From Metellina segmentata (taxonomy: Eukaryota > Arthropoda > Arachnida > Araneae > Tetragnathidae), in assembly GCA_947359465.1 (NCBI GenBank), contig OX375873.1, positions 38,598,437-38,662,436 of the forward strand: a stretch of DNA of 64,000 nt, read 5' to 3'. The notes beneath the pieces are model-generated. The model was not told where the DNA came from. It did no database searches and saw nothing but the letters and a program-made list of their open reading frames with translations. Of the stretch, positions 12,360 through 22,994 are shown one piece after another; positions within the stretch are counted from its first letter, which is position 1; each line of letters starts with the position of its first letter. The position numbers and the translations under genes are program-made.

Positions 12360-13125
12360 TGTCCGCAACCGAAGTCACAGAGTCAATTACTGGATCACTC
12401 TATGGGCATCGAAATGCGCCTGCCTGTGTTAAAATGTCACGTCAAATATACAGAATACAAGGAAGTGCGAGCCGCGGTAGCTCAGTCAGTAGAGCGTCGG
12501 ACTCGCATCAGAAGGGTTGTGGGTTCTGTCCTCGGCGGAGCCTCCAATTCTGATGATTGCGAGATAGGCGCTTCGACCTGGCTAAAGACCGTCGTGTTCA
12601 CTAATGGTGACTGGGGCACGTTAAATAGGTCGTGGTCACAATGTCCCCCATGTTCCCATACCAAATCAATACCTCTGGGGGTACCTGATCAGGGGGTTAT
12701 CGGCCTCTGATTGGAATCTAAATTACGATATGTGTGAGTGAATGGATGTTTGAAAGGGACCTTCCTGTAAAACGGATGTGTCATGTATGTCGAGCAAAGT
12801 CGGACTTCCTCCCAATGGGGCTCAATAACATGGAAGGCGCACCCCCCTCGCCTCTTGCCGTCTTCGACGGGCCTGGCACTCCTCTGGTCTGCCAGTGTAG
12901 GCATAAGAAACAACAACAACAACAAGGAAGTGCACTGGTACAAAGACTACAAGCTGCTGCGGGCAGGAGCCGCCGATATCCCTAATCACATATTGTCATT
13001 AGCTGCTCTTTTAAATGACTCCTTTCCACAGTTCAAGCATGCTGGGGAACTACAAAGATACTACTGGTGCGAAACCGATTACACCGGCCCTACTACAGTC
13101 TTTAATTACCTTTTCAGGATATCAG
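12360..13125 (+). pseudogene. Ig-like domain exon, broken paralogue
   Basis: This is a copy of the Ig-like exon at 59537-59842. The acceptor (TTTAG at 12355-12359) and donor (CAG then GTAGGA at 13126) are preserved, as are the flanking introns. Two lesions kill it. About five bases are missing just after the GTCACAGAG near 12383, which shifts the frame. A 453-bp SINE sits at 12469-12921 and splits the exon before the conserved Trp of the Ig C strand. The 3' half still encodes YWCETDYTGPTTV. No signal-peptide exon could be identified upstream. Confidence 0.75.
12457..12933 (+). repeat. tRNA-derived SINE with CAA tail and 12-bp TSD
   Basis: The SINE occupies 12469-12921. Its head (about 12471-12545) folds in outline like a tRNA, with an A-box region GGTAGCTCAGTCAGTAGAGC and a decayed B box (GGTTGTGGGTTCTGTCC). 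The body is about 370 bp and the tail is CAACAACAACAA. The 12-bp sequence ACAAGGAAGTGC occurs on both sides (12457-12468 and 12922-12933) and only once in the uninterrupted paralogue at 59639-59650, which proves the insertion. The body differs from the more common SINE family in this window. Confidence 0.93.
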
Positions 13126-13249
13126 GTAGGATATTTTATGGCCTTTTCCAGCAGATACAAGGAACATTTTCTTTTATTTTGGCACCTTGTAGCGATATCC
13201 TTACAGATCACACACGTTTCATGTTCTCACATATTGTGGTGACAATAGA

Positions 13250-13465
13250 CACTATACGGACAAAGGTATTTGGACACTGCAGAAATTCGGCGGAGGATCC
13301 ATCTTAGTGTAGGGTTGTTTTCCTTGTTAGGACTCGGCCCATTGCTTCATGTTCCTGGTACCATGAACGCTGACGTGTACCTCGACGTTCTTAATAATTC
13401 ATTCTTGCCTAGACTATATATAAAATGCCAAGAAAATTGCATATTCCACTGGGCATGTTGATGGG
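13250..13465 (+). pseudogene. Tc1-like relic, shared by both segment copies
   Basis: It begins with the terminal repeat CACTATACGGACAAAGGTAT, followed by a catalytic-core fragment: GGGSI, then GLGPLLHVPGTMNADVYLDVL. It lies in the same place after the Ig exon as the Tc1 relic at 59962 in the other copy. The insertion therefore predates the segment duplication. The 3' half is lost. Confidence 0.8.
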
Positions 13466-13469
13466 TTAG

Positions 13470-15050
13470 ACCACTCTTGCTGTAATACCCTCATATATAG
13501 CATAGTTTTACAATTTTTTAGGCTCAACGCTTCTTTTTAATGCCATTTTTTTTTTGGCCCCTCAGTGGAAAATTGCTTCTTAACAAAAATAAGTCACAGG
13601 TGTAACTTTTCCTATAATTCTTGAATTCTGTCATAATAAGAGTTTCGAAAATCTAGTTTGAAAATAAAACTTGGTGAAGTCATAAAGCTACTCCTTGTAG
13701 TGAAATAAATTAAAGTAAATTACACATAGATATGATAAATTACACATAAGATTACTCATACTATCAATAATTTTTCAGTCGAATTAATAAAAATGAAAGG
13801 TAATCGCTAATGAAGATTGAGATCAATTTGTGTAGGTTTACGTCAGTAGCGTATCTTCATGACCAATCGATTTATAGTCTCGATTCCTTTTATAGGTAAA
13901 AATTCAATGAAAAATGTATCACTATAATGAACATAGCATCGTATTTTCCGCTCTTGCTTCTCAACTCCCCAATTTCGCCAAACAATCTCGCCAACAACGC
14001 CAGAGAGAGCAATAGCTCCCACTTTGGGAAACTATGATATATATCATTAGATACCTATATTAATATTACGAAATTCCTCTTTTGCTTCTGCACGCACATC
14101 ATCTTGCCACAACATTCATCATTTTGTCGGTTTATTACACTTCATTAAAATTTCAATGACCCAGAAAGCTACAGAATATTTTCAATGCAAGTGATAACAA
14201 AGTAACGTATCACAAAGTCTAGTTACGGTCTTGCATTGTGCTTCATTATTATCAAATAAACATCATGAATAGATTAAAAAAACCGAAATCTACATCCGCT
14301 TCCTATTCATATGCGGAAACATTAGTTTTGTTTTGATGTGTGCTTTCAAAAATGAATATAATTTCATATCATCACTATTTACATTGGTACTATTTTATTT
14401 GCAACGCATTTTTTGCAACTGTGAGTAAAAGATAAAAAAAACATTCGTAAAGGGTTGTTGAAACCCAAACGTTTAAAAACCATCGATATTGGGTTGGTAC
14501 CATCAAAATTTAACTTCGGACACCATTTGGTCCTGTGGTTTCTGATTTATGAGTATAGGATATTTGGAACTCCTAATGTTCAATGAGTCCAGATCTCAAT
14601 ATCCATTCATATCTTCCGAAAAACCATTTGGTTTCTCAAAAATTAATTTTAACGAATTCCATTTAACTATACTCGCGCATTGTCCGCTGAAATTCTCTTA
14701 AAACTTAAATCTTACGTAAGTTGTACAATTACTTAACATGAACAATTCTATAACACAAACATTGTCATTTTTAGTAAATCTAAATGGTTTTAAAAATCAA
14801 GAGATCTGTGAGGATTTTATTTGAGCTGTTCTTGCATGATACACATCGAGATTATATTAAAATGCAGTTCATCGCCATTGTAGTGACCTTTGGAATATAA
14901 TCTTATTGGTGAATCAATCAATTATTTATATCAATTGAGACTTCATTCTTTAAGATTTTTACGATTGTGAATTAATCAATTTTTTATTTTTCAATCATCA
15001 TTTTGGAGAAGTCTAGCAAAAATAATAAATTAAATTATCAATAATATTTT
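13470..15050. other. AT-rich DNA, no gene seen
   Basis: No open frame of interest, splice structure or recognisable repeat boundary was found in about 1.6 kb. Confidence 0.5.
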
Positions 15051-15051
15051 T

Positions 15052-15260
15052 TACGAAGGAAGGGTAAAGGGTAATTTTGGTTAACGTCGTACTAGAGCAA
15101 CACAACGGGCTATTGACGACTGTCCGGGATCAGTCCCATAAGGGAGAGATCCTAGGACAACACCTCGTAATTTTGAGCCACGGTCAGATTTCGAAGCAAC
15201 ACCTGAGCTGGCACCCCACTCTCCAAACTTCCACGCCAATCCAACGTGTACGAAGGAAGG
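15052..15260 (-). repeat. 5'-truncated SINE with 12-bp TSD
   Basis: The copy reads in reverse: its 3' end (TTAACGTCGTACTAGAGCAAC) is on the left and the body ends near 15248 without the tRNA-like head. The flanking direct repeat TACGAAGGAAGG is exact at 15052-15063 and 15249-15260. Truncation of the 5' end plus a long target duplication is the usual product of LINE-driven retroposition. Confidence 0.88.
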
Positions 15261-15269
15261 ATGCTTACT

Positions 15270-16745
15270 GAAAGGAAGGAAACTTACAAAGGTTTAAGAG
15301 TACAATTAGAAACAAAACACTGCATCAACATAATTTCATCAACATCATATCATCCTGATTTTTCATGCATTGAATTAATCCCTAAATACAGTTATCGTCT
15401 TCATAAAGTAAGGAAAGTGGTAAAGTTATTCAAAAAGTTGCCTACCAAATATGATACATACCTACAAAAGTATGTGAAAGAAGAAACCGGCAAAGAATTA
15501 AGTCTCATTTTGGATTGTCGCACATGCTGGAACAGCCTTCTAAGTACAATACAATGTCCCAAATCCAGAATTGTCCGAAATCCAGACGTTTTGCTAACCG
15601 GCGTTTTTTATGTTTTACTCATTGTTTTACATCTTTTCGATAATTTTAAAAAACAAGGAGTTAAACCTGGACCTGTTTGATTAAACAACGCAAAATAACG
15701 GACGTGTTCAGAGTAAATACCACACAGAAAATTAGCAATCTGCAAATAAAATTTGTTATATTGTATGAAAAAGGTTTTTTCCTTTTTAAAAAGTTATTCT
15801 TATTTATATATCTGCTATTTTACTACTGCAGAGAAGCTAGATTAAGATTTTGAAAAAAAATGTGCAAATAATCTGAAATCCGGAATGGCCGAGGTCCGGA
15901 GGACTCCTGATTGCACTATATAATCGAATGATTTTATAATCTGAAAGTCTGCATAGATAAATCTTTAATTTATATACAATCTGACATAAAATTTACCGAC
16001 AAAGAGTGTGGTTAACAATGAAAGATTTAATTAATTGTTTGCAGCCATTTAAATTGGCAGTGGAGGCACTATGCAGAAGAGATGTGACCCTTCTTACTGC
16101 TGTAACAAACAACATTAAAACTCATTTTAGAAAAGCTGGAAAAACAAGACATTGTCTTAAGCACTGAATTATCTGAGGTACTGCGTGTAAGGGTAAATGA
16201 ACGTCGTTGCACGATATAATAACAGGAATTTTACTTTATTTAAAGAATCAAAAAAATTATCAAAAATATGAGACGAGCTGACAATACGTTTCTTTTGCCA
16301 AAAAAGAATCTTATACGACAGGAAATGAAAAAATATTAAATCAAGTCATTAAAGATGACAACGAAAGTGTGGAACCTACAGCAGAAGAAAGCTTAAATTC
16401 CAACTCACTTTCAACTAATTTAACAAACTAATTTAACATTAAAAGAGGAATTTGAAAAGTAAATTCTGCAAGAAAATAAAGACTATTGCAAAAAGACAAA
16501 CTTTAGAAAATAAACAGATTTACAAAAAATACTGTAGAAAGAAACGACTTCATATGAAATAGAGGGAGTCAGAGGAAAATATTTGTCTCTTATGTACGAC
16601 TATTTGATGACAGTTAAACCAACTAGTGTCGAAGCTGAGAAGGCTTTCTCGTCCGCTGGTTATATTTGCAGTTCATTGAGAAATTGGTTGGAGGACGACA
16701 CAATTAACACGATTTGTTTTACAAGATCGTTCTTTCAAACTTAAA
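15270..16745 (+). pseudogene. hAT transposase relic
   Basis: Scattered blocks in the + strand follow the order of a hAT transposase: the LSLILDCRTCWNSLL block near 15500-15540 (core region with the conserved Asp and Trp), a block with LQPFKLAVEALCRRDVTLLTA (16040-16100), and the C-terminal dimerisation domain PTSVEAEKAFSSAGYI..LRNWLEDDTIN..CFTRSFF (16615-16740). The middle carries stops, frameshifts and an unrelated insertion at about 15555-15910. That insertion has CCGGATTTC/CCGAAATCC motifs near both ends, which looks like a small pogo-type element. No terminal repeats were found for the hAT element itself. Confidence 0.8.
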
Positions 16746-17240
16746 AGTGATTTTCGTTATTATTTAGCTTCGATTTAAGCAATTAAAAATAATTAATTGT
16801 TCCCTTTTTTGCCATGTTGACCAAAACTGCCAAAGATTAGATTTTTATGTTAGTATGAGACATGGTTAAGTACAATTTATATGTCATTTTCTCAAAGACA
16901 TTAGAGATAGAGACTACTTAATTTTCGATAAATAGAAAAGTACTACGTATAAAACAAACTGATATTTTTTGGTGTGAAAACAAGTAAGACTGATCATATA
17001 TCATCAGTCGTTTAATACTTTCTTCTAGAAGTTACTATAATTTATTGTTTGTGATTGATTTCCTACCTATGGATAATTATTAATAAAGTTGATTTTCTAA
17101 TGCTAAAATAAACGTTTTGTTCGTCAATTTGGAATAATATCCTTTTTACCTACTTTCACTCAGCCGATTTTGGAAAAATACATACTGATTAGATAGACTT
17201 ATTAACAAAGTACCAATCCGGTCGGACAGAGCCGGATTAG
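16746..17240. other. no gene seen
   Basis: AT-rich flank of the hAT relic without recognisable content. Confidence 0.4.
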
Positions 17241-17241
17241 C

Positions 17242-17275
17242 GTCAATCTGACCGGTTCCGACCGGTCAGATTGAC
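17242..17275. repeat. perfect 15-bp inverted repeat
   Basis: GTCAATCTGACCGGT at 17242-17256 is followed by the 4-base loop TCCG and its exact reverse complement at 17261-17275. The surrounding bases (CCGGTCGGACAGAGCCGG) are GC-rich and partly repeat the same ACCGG words, unlike the AT-rich neighbourhood. Confidence 0.9.
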
Positions 17276-17279
17276 CAAG

Positions 17280-18490
17280 TGAAGCGTTTTTGTATCTGGC
17301 GATGCAGGGCGTTCTCGAAGAGTCGAAAATGAACTTTGAATATTTAATTCCTTTTGTATACCTTCCCTTGAGGGTAAATCTTTTTTAGGTGTGTAAGGGC
17401 TTCACGAACAAGAAAAACCCTAGTGATCCCGTGGGGTTTACATGAGTGTCTTGACCCCCGGATGCCTAAGCGATCGTTCTTTCTTCGCTCCATTCTTCCT
17501 TTACACAATTAGTTTACATTGACTGTCCTAATGCGGCTTTGATATGGCAAGTAAAGCCCTTACTCCATAAAACCCAACACCAGCCAACCTTTTGTAAATT
17601 TTAATGAACCGATTACGTCCCAGGGTAAATCTTACTAACTTGACTACTCATAACCCCATGGGTTCCTGGCGTGTTGCCAGAGTTTATTTTTTACCCGGTT
17701 TTTTCTCCCGGAGGTTTGTGTAGTTGTTTGTCTCCATAACTTAAATTCCCGGATACACCGGAAGTGTTATGTCTTCTTTGGGCTTGTTTCCCCATGTATT
17801 ATTATTTTTTTTTAATTTTTTTTTTTTAATTCGGCACTCAATTCGAGCGACTGACTGGTGTTGGGCCTTCTGGCCCTCCTCCGTGCTGCGGTGGAGGTTC
17901 TCCCCCCTAGACCATATAACACTCTAAACCTAACGGTGAGTGGTCTGGGGTGGGTCTAGAAGAAGAAGAACCCCATGGGTTGACCAGAAGAGGTTTACCA
18001 TAAATCCCGGTTTGACCGAGATTATCCCGGTTTTTAAGGTGCGTGTTGATGTCCCGGCTGTATGATCATTTTTTTCACGGTCAGTATACTGAATGTGGTG
18101 TGCTTCACCTTTAGGAATGGTCACTGGCAGTGCAGGTGCCTTCTCCATTGTGTCATCCAAATACCGAATATATTCTGATTGGTTAGTGGTTGGCCTGTTC
18201 TTTCGTCACGCGCTTTACGACTTGAGAAGAACAAGTCAAATAGAGCGTCCCCTGTAGGTGGTTGTACGTCTAGATAACCTCTGGTTGGTTTATGACTTTT
18301 ACTGTTGGGTTATTTTTAGACTGTGGCATAGCACGCTGGAGATGACGTTAGAGAAGATTATAGAGAGTCAGAAGCACAGTGTGAGGCTTGTTCACCGTAC
18401 TGGACTGATGATACTACACATTACATCATTACACCAGTACGATTCGAATTGTTTTCCACCACTGGGTATACGGGGACACAACCGCATTCG
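17280..18490. repeat. possible unclassified interspersed repeat, GC-richer than flanks
   Basis: The composition is clearly less AT-rich than either side, with words such as CCCGTGGGGTTTACATGAG, CTCCCGGAGG and TTCTGGCCCTCCTCCGTG, and T-rich runs near 17805-17830. Several frames are open for 60-80 codons (17930-18160 minus, 18258-18494 plus), but I recognise no protein family. It may be a retroelement 3' region. No ends are visible and this is a weak call. Confidence 0.3.
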
Positions 18491-18644
18491 TTAAAAGCGT
18501 GAATCCGTTTTTGTCTTGTTAGAGAAGTTGTAAGATGTAAATGAATAGTTTTGATAAAATAAGTGAAGCATCATTTTACTTATAAAAGGCCAATGATAGG
18601 AGAATTGTGGTACACATGGAACGGTATTTACACCGATGTTTTTT

Positions 18645-18715
18645 ACAAACGTTAAATCGTCGTCAATAGCTCGTTAGGCAGCTCCAGTACAACGTTAATT
18701 AAAATGCTTACCTAC
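18645..18715 (+). repeat. SINE 3'-end fragment
   Basis: It contains CGTCAATAGCTCGTTAGGCAGCTCCAGTACAACGTTAATTAAAATGCTTACCTAC, which in outline is the common 3' end of the SINE family here (GCTCCAGTGCGACGTTAAAT..CCTACC). The sequence upstream is only partly recognisable. Confidence 0.6.
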
Positions 18716-19028
18716 ACAAAGGTTAAATCTACACAAGTGTTGCCCAGAGTAGTCGGTGCACAGTAGAAATGTACTTCAAATTACACTCACGTTGCATATA
18801 GTGTATGAGTGATTATTTTTTAGTGGCATGGACATTAACACACACAAATCATCGATAATCATAATTAGTGCAAGCAATGGTATGTAGAATCATATTGGAT
18901 GCATTTTCCTGATAGAATCTTTCGAAATCATCGCATTCTAAGCCAATATTCATAGGTTCAGGAGGCCGCGCATTCGAAGTATTCGGGCTATTGTTATTAT
19001 CGGCATCGGCCATCGCGTTCTCTTATAC

Positions 19029-20351
19029 CAATGGTTCCCAAAGTGGTTCCTACGAACCCCCAGGGGTCCTTGTTACCGCTAAAGAGGTCTGTGGTACATT
19101 AAAATTACTTCGAGTGTATGTGGATAACTTCGGGAGGAAAATGGTTTAATAAAAAGTAAAATAATTTTGACCCATTTTTCATTATTATGAAATTTGAAAT
19201 AAATAGCAAAAATAAATCGGTAGCGATTTTTTTGTCCAGAATAAAGAAATAATTTGTCTCATTTTCTTACATTTTAAATTTATGTCCCTTTTTATACAAA
19301 TAACTGTATGAGTGAACTGAAGAAAAAATACAGATAATATAGTGTTGAATATTTAAAATATGACTGTATTCCGTTACCAGGAAATAGTACTTTACCTATG
19401 TGCCAAAAGGCCGTAGAGTCACAAGTAAGATTAAGATTTAACTTTTTTTTTAATAACCTGTCATTTTTTTTATACCTGTCATAAAAAAATATTTGAAAAC
19501 ACCATCCTTGCGATATCTCTTAGCGAGATGACGATGGATTGCGTGCTTCTTATAACAATTCGTTACTGATTGCAAAGTCTGGAAGGTCGCACACCATTGA
19601 GGAAGAACTTATTCTAACATCTGTAAGTGAGGTAGTACGTATCGTGCTGCATAAACTAGCTTTATCTATATTATAAGAATTCCGTTGAAAACTAGTGCTC
19701 GTGGAGACTTACGAATGTCACTCACAAACATAGAGCCGAACATAAATAATCTCATATCATCTCATCAGGTTCACCCATCTCATTGAAAAAAAATTGTGTT
19801 TTTGTATTTTAAAACAGGTTATAATTTTAATAAAGACGATTTCAAAGACATAAAAATATTTTATTTATGTTTTACTTTTACATCATTAAGACATCAAAGT
19901 TAAATTTGTAATTTTTCTGTTTTGCAGTTATGTAGAGTTATATAAGTTTAGGGGTTCATGGTCAAGATTTTTGCATAATACGTTTGGGTATAATACGTTT
20001 GGTAATGGTAATTGTAATTTTAGTTAACGTCGTACTAGAGCAACACAACGGGCTATTGACGACGGTCCGGGATCAGTCCCTTAAGGGAAAGATCCGAGGA
20101 CAGCACCTCGTAATTTTGAACCCATATCAGATGACGAGGTAACACCTGAAATGGCACCCCACTCTCCAAACTTCCACACCAACCCAACGTGAGGACTTTC
20201 GGCCACGACAGATTTAAGGTGCACCAGCCGCCTCTACACCATACGCTTACAAACATCCATGCCCGGACCCGGATTCGAACCAGGAACCTTCCGATCTAGA
20301 GGCTAACATCTTAACCACTATACCGGTTTATAATACGTTTGGGAACCACTG
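19029..20351. mobile_element. hAT-like element with TIRs, interrupted by a SINE
   Basis: The left end CAATGGTTCCCAAAG and the right end, inverted, CAGTGGTTCCCAAACG are near-identical terminal repeats of the CAGTGG..CC hAT style. The 8-bp flanks TCTTATAC and CCTCATGC agree at 5 positions and differ only by transitions at the other three, as an old 8-bp duplication would. Inside is AT-rich sequence with no intact gene. A SINE is inserted near the right end. Without it the element is about 980 bp. Confidence 0.65.
19989..20342 (-). repeat. full-length tRNA-derived SINE with 14-bp TSD
   Basis: The minus-strand SINE spans 20003-20328. The tRNA-like head is at about 20250-20328: reading inverted, GGTATAGTGGTTAAGATGTTAGCC gives an A-box region and GGTTCGAATCCGGG a perfect B box. 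The body and 3' end (GTCGTACTAGAGCAACAC) match the other family members. The target duplication TATAATACGTTTGG is exact at 19989-20002 and 20329-20342. This is the best-preserved member of the family in the window. Confidence 0.93.
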
Positions 20352-20612
20352 CCTCATGCAATTTGCAATACAATATGCATTTATACAATCTGCATTTTTC
20401 GGCATTAGTCAATTTGGATTTCTCTGATTCCTTTTAAATTTTTCATTGTAATAAATAATACTGGTTTCTTATATTTCTGTTCGCATTTCCTTTGCACTTG
20501 TTTCGACATTATAAAAAAATTCTTCCATTCAATATTCAATCAGCTTATAAAAATTTTTTTGGTTATTATTGCTAAATGATATGTAGATTCTCTATTATTC
20601 TCTACAAACCAA

Positions 20613-20946
20613 TTCCAATTTCGACTGGTCCGGAGCAGTCCGTTGGAAAAAACAATATTTTTAACGGACTATCAACCGGAGGGTTGCGAGTTCAAATACA
20701 ACAAAAGACCGTCGTGTACAAAGGGGCTGGTACACATTAAATATGTCGTGGCCTTAAACGTCCTCATGTTAGTGTGGTGTGGAATTTTTGAGAGAGCGGT
20801 ACCAGCTTAGGTGTTATCCTCGTTATCAGACCGTGGTTCAAAATTACGTTTCTGATCTTAGTCTTCGGGGATTGATCTCGTACCATCTTCCATAGCCCAT
20901 TGTGTTGCTCCAGTGCGACGCTAGCTAAATACCTTCCAATTTCGAC
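20613..20946 (+). repeat. tRNA-derived SINE with 13-bp TSD
   Basis: The SINE occupies about 20626-20933. The head is diverged (GGAGGGTTGCGAGTTCAAATAC around the B box). The body and 3' end (GTTGCTCCAGTGCGACGCTAGCTAAATACC) are typical. TTCCAATTTCGAC is duplicated exactly at 20613-20625 and 20934-20946. Confidence 0.9.
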
Positions 20947-21114
20947 GTTCTTTTTCTTTTCAATCCAGTTTTCACTGCCCAAACGCCTCCATTTTTAGTG
21001 TTCATGGGAAGGAGTTATCCCTTCCCTTCACCCACTACCCCCCACTTTAGATAATGGACATAAGCCCTCTATCTCACGAAATCTAAATCATTCGATTACC
21101 ATTTATTGTTTAGT

Positions 21115-21463
21115 AGCTGAATAACCCGGCTTTGCTCGGATTTCAAATATAACCGCGACAGCTCAGATATGACCGCGATATTTCCCTGTGTCAACACAAA
21201 AACAAACCCTGTAGAACGTGTTTCCTTATCCATGTCCATTTATTGCAGGAAAACAAACTTGATATTTTAAAATTGGAGCTTCATGAGGTACTTTTAGGAC
21301 TACCTGTATGCCAATTTTAATGGCTACAGATTGGTATGAAGACCGGAAAGAAATACTCTAAGCTTTCCGCAGTGTTCTAAAGTGTAATTGTACCAAATTC
21401 AGTGAGGATTGTTCAAACGGTGTAGATATTTATGGAGAATACACACACATACACACGCACATC

Positions 21464-21465
<2 letters not shown>
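21115..21465 (-). mobile_element. Helitron-like non-autonomous element
   Basis: Read inverted, it starts with AAAAGGATGTGCGTGTG and ends AAATCCGAGCAAAGCCGGGTTATT. The GC-rich pair GAGCAAAGCC near the 3' end and the absence of inverted terminal repeats fit a Helitron/Helentron-type element. The inner block GCAATAAATGGACATGGA..AAGGAAACACGTTCTAC also occurs at 62295-62335, confirming a dispersed family. Confidence 0.55.

Positions 21466-21467
<2 letters not shown>

Positions 21468-21507
<40 letters not shown>
21468..21507. repeat. (TA)n microsatellite
   Basis: About 40 bases of uninterrupted TA directly follow the CCTTT start of the Helitron-like copy. Confidence 0.95.
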
Positions 21508-21508
<1 letters not shown>

Positions 21509-21884
21509 CATTAAAAATGATTCATGAGAAAATGATTCTTCGAGGTTGGCCGGCGCCTCCGAGTATTTTTTCACGTGTCTTTTACAGTTTCGCAGCCCAT
21601 TGCATTAGAAATAATGAATTTTTGGAAGCTAAGCTAAATTCATCTTCCCACGCCGTGATCCATCTGTTCCCATCTATTTACTGTAAGATGTCCCATCAAA
21701 CGATACCATATAAGGCAATGAAATCTGTCTGAGTATTGCTGATCAATGAATAATTAATTTGTTGATACGCAACTGGTAACTTGTTGCGCCATTTCTTGTA
21801 GCACTCGAATCACGACTGTGGTCTAATAAAGACGTCTTTTTCATTGCTCTCTGTTCTGCTCGTATTTTATGAGAACTTAGTAGT

Positions 21885-21885
<1 letters not shown>

Positions 21886-21935
<50 letters not shown>

Positions 21936-21965
21936 CATATATATATATATATATATACATATATA
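21886..21965. repeat. (TA)n microsatellite, lightly interrupted
   Basis: About 80 bases of TA broken by AATATACATA and TACATATA. Confidence 0.95.
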
Positions 21966-22990
21966 TTTAAAATCTACGGTCATTTCTTCCCATAATTCAA
22001 GAAAAATTGCTATTTTGAGTGCAACATTAACACTGATATTTTAGAAGTATTGCGAATGTATCTGTCTGCAGAAATTTTCAACTTCCGCCCAAAATTCTAT
22101 AGACGGTTCTAGGGGCAGGGGTAGACGCTGATGTTGATTGCATGAACAGCAGCATTGTCTCTAATATGAAATATCTGTATAGAAAGGAATTACAAGTCAA
22201 TAGTAATTCTATGAAAAATTGCTTGAAATGGTAATTGACAAAGCTTTTGGTTTTCAAGCATTCTTTGCACTTGGTTCTTCAATTATAGAAACTATTAACT
22301 TCAAATGTTTCCCGTTCCCCCTAGAAATTCTAATTCTGATGTAATTCTGAACAATTGACTGGGATGAGTCAATCATTGTAGTTGATCGCTCCTAATTTCT
22401 TACAGACAAAGCGATGTCAGTCTTTCCCATTTTGTATTTAATCACTTGACATAATGACGTAATCCTATCTATTGTCTATTATATCATGAGACATCATGGT
22501 GACAACTACTGTATCATTACTTTAAAATGTTCTTGTTTGAACGAAAAACAATATTGTAACCATACCCAGAAGGAAAACATATTGCATACTGTGACTGAAA
22601 TATATTACTCCGAGTTAGTCAACAATTGCTCTAAACAACTGTTTATGATTCCAAGATGCTTCAGGAAAAGTAAACAAATTTTCCTTGTTTAAAAAAAACC
22701 CGTGGATTGAGAATATTACATCCATTTCCGTTTTTATATTTCAACAATTCTTCATTGTCTTAAAATGAAAACATGTCAAAATGCTTTCACATTACGATGC
22801 AATCAGTCTAACTAACACACGTGTATCAAGAAAAGGACAGCAAAATGACAATCATACCTATAAACAAAGACCGCAATGCAAACTTATGCAATTTCATTAT
22901 GTGTTTTCGAGGATTTATCACACTGTGTATGTGTTTTCGAAATAATTGTTTTAGAAGGACTTCCCTTCAACATTTAAAACGTTAAGTTTT
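21966..22990. other. no gene seen
   Basis: The interval holds short frames (the longest 68 codons at 22486-22692) without family motifs. Confidence 0.4.
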
Positions 22991-22994
22991 GCAA

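Larger units (their letters stand above)
11150..13470 (+). repeat. duplicated segment, copy A (with Ig exon relic)
   Basis: This segment is paralogous to 58340-60120. The shared order is: AACTCTGAA..GGGGAGAATTG, a block with AAAAATTTACTTACAA, a GTATATATAGCAG block, TACTTCGGAGTA, TTGAACTTTCATTCCGGCTTG, GGACTCTTGTTGATCTTTGCACTG, CTGTGTCACTATCTGACATAG, then the Ig-like exon, its donor site and a Tc1 relic. The purine run GGGGGAGAATTG just before TGTAACG resembles a polypurine tract next to an LTR, so part of it may descend from an LTR retroelement. That is inference. Copy A holds two extra insertions absent from the other copy: 11235-11976 and 12469-12921. Confidence 0.75.

Noticed and set aside
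12471..12545. tRNA gene with an A-box-like GTAGCTCAG
   Set aside because: The B box is decayed, and the sequence continues into a SINE body with a CAA tail and a proven target duplication, so it is a SINE head.
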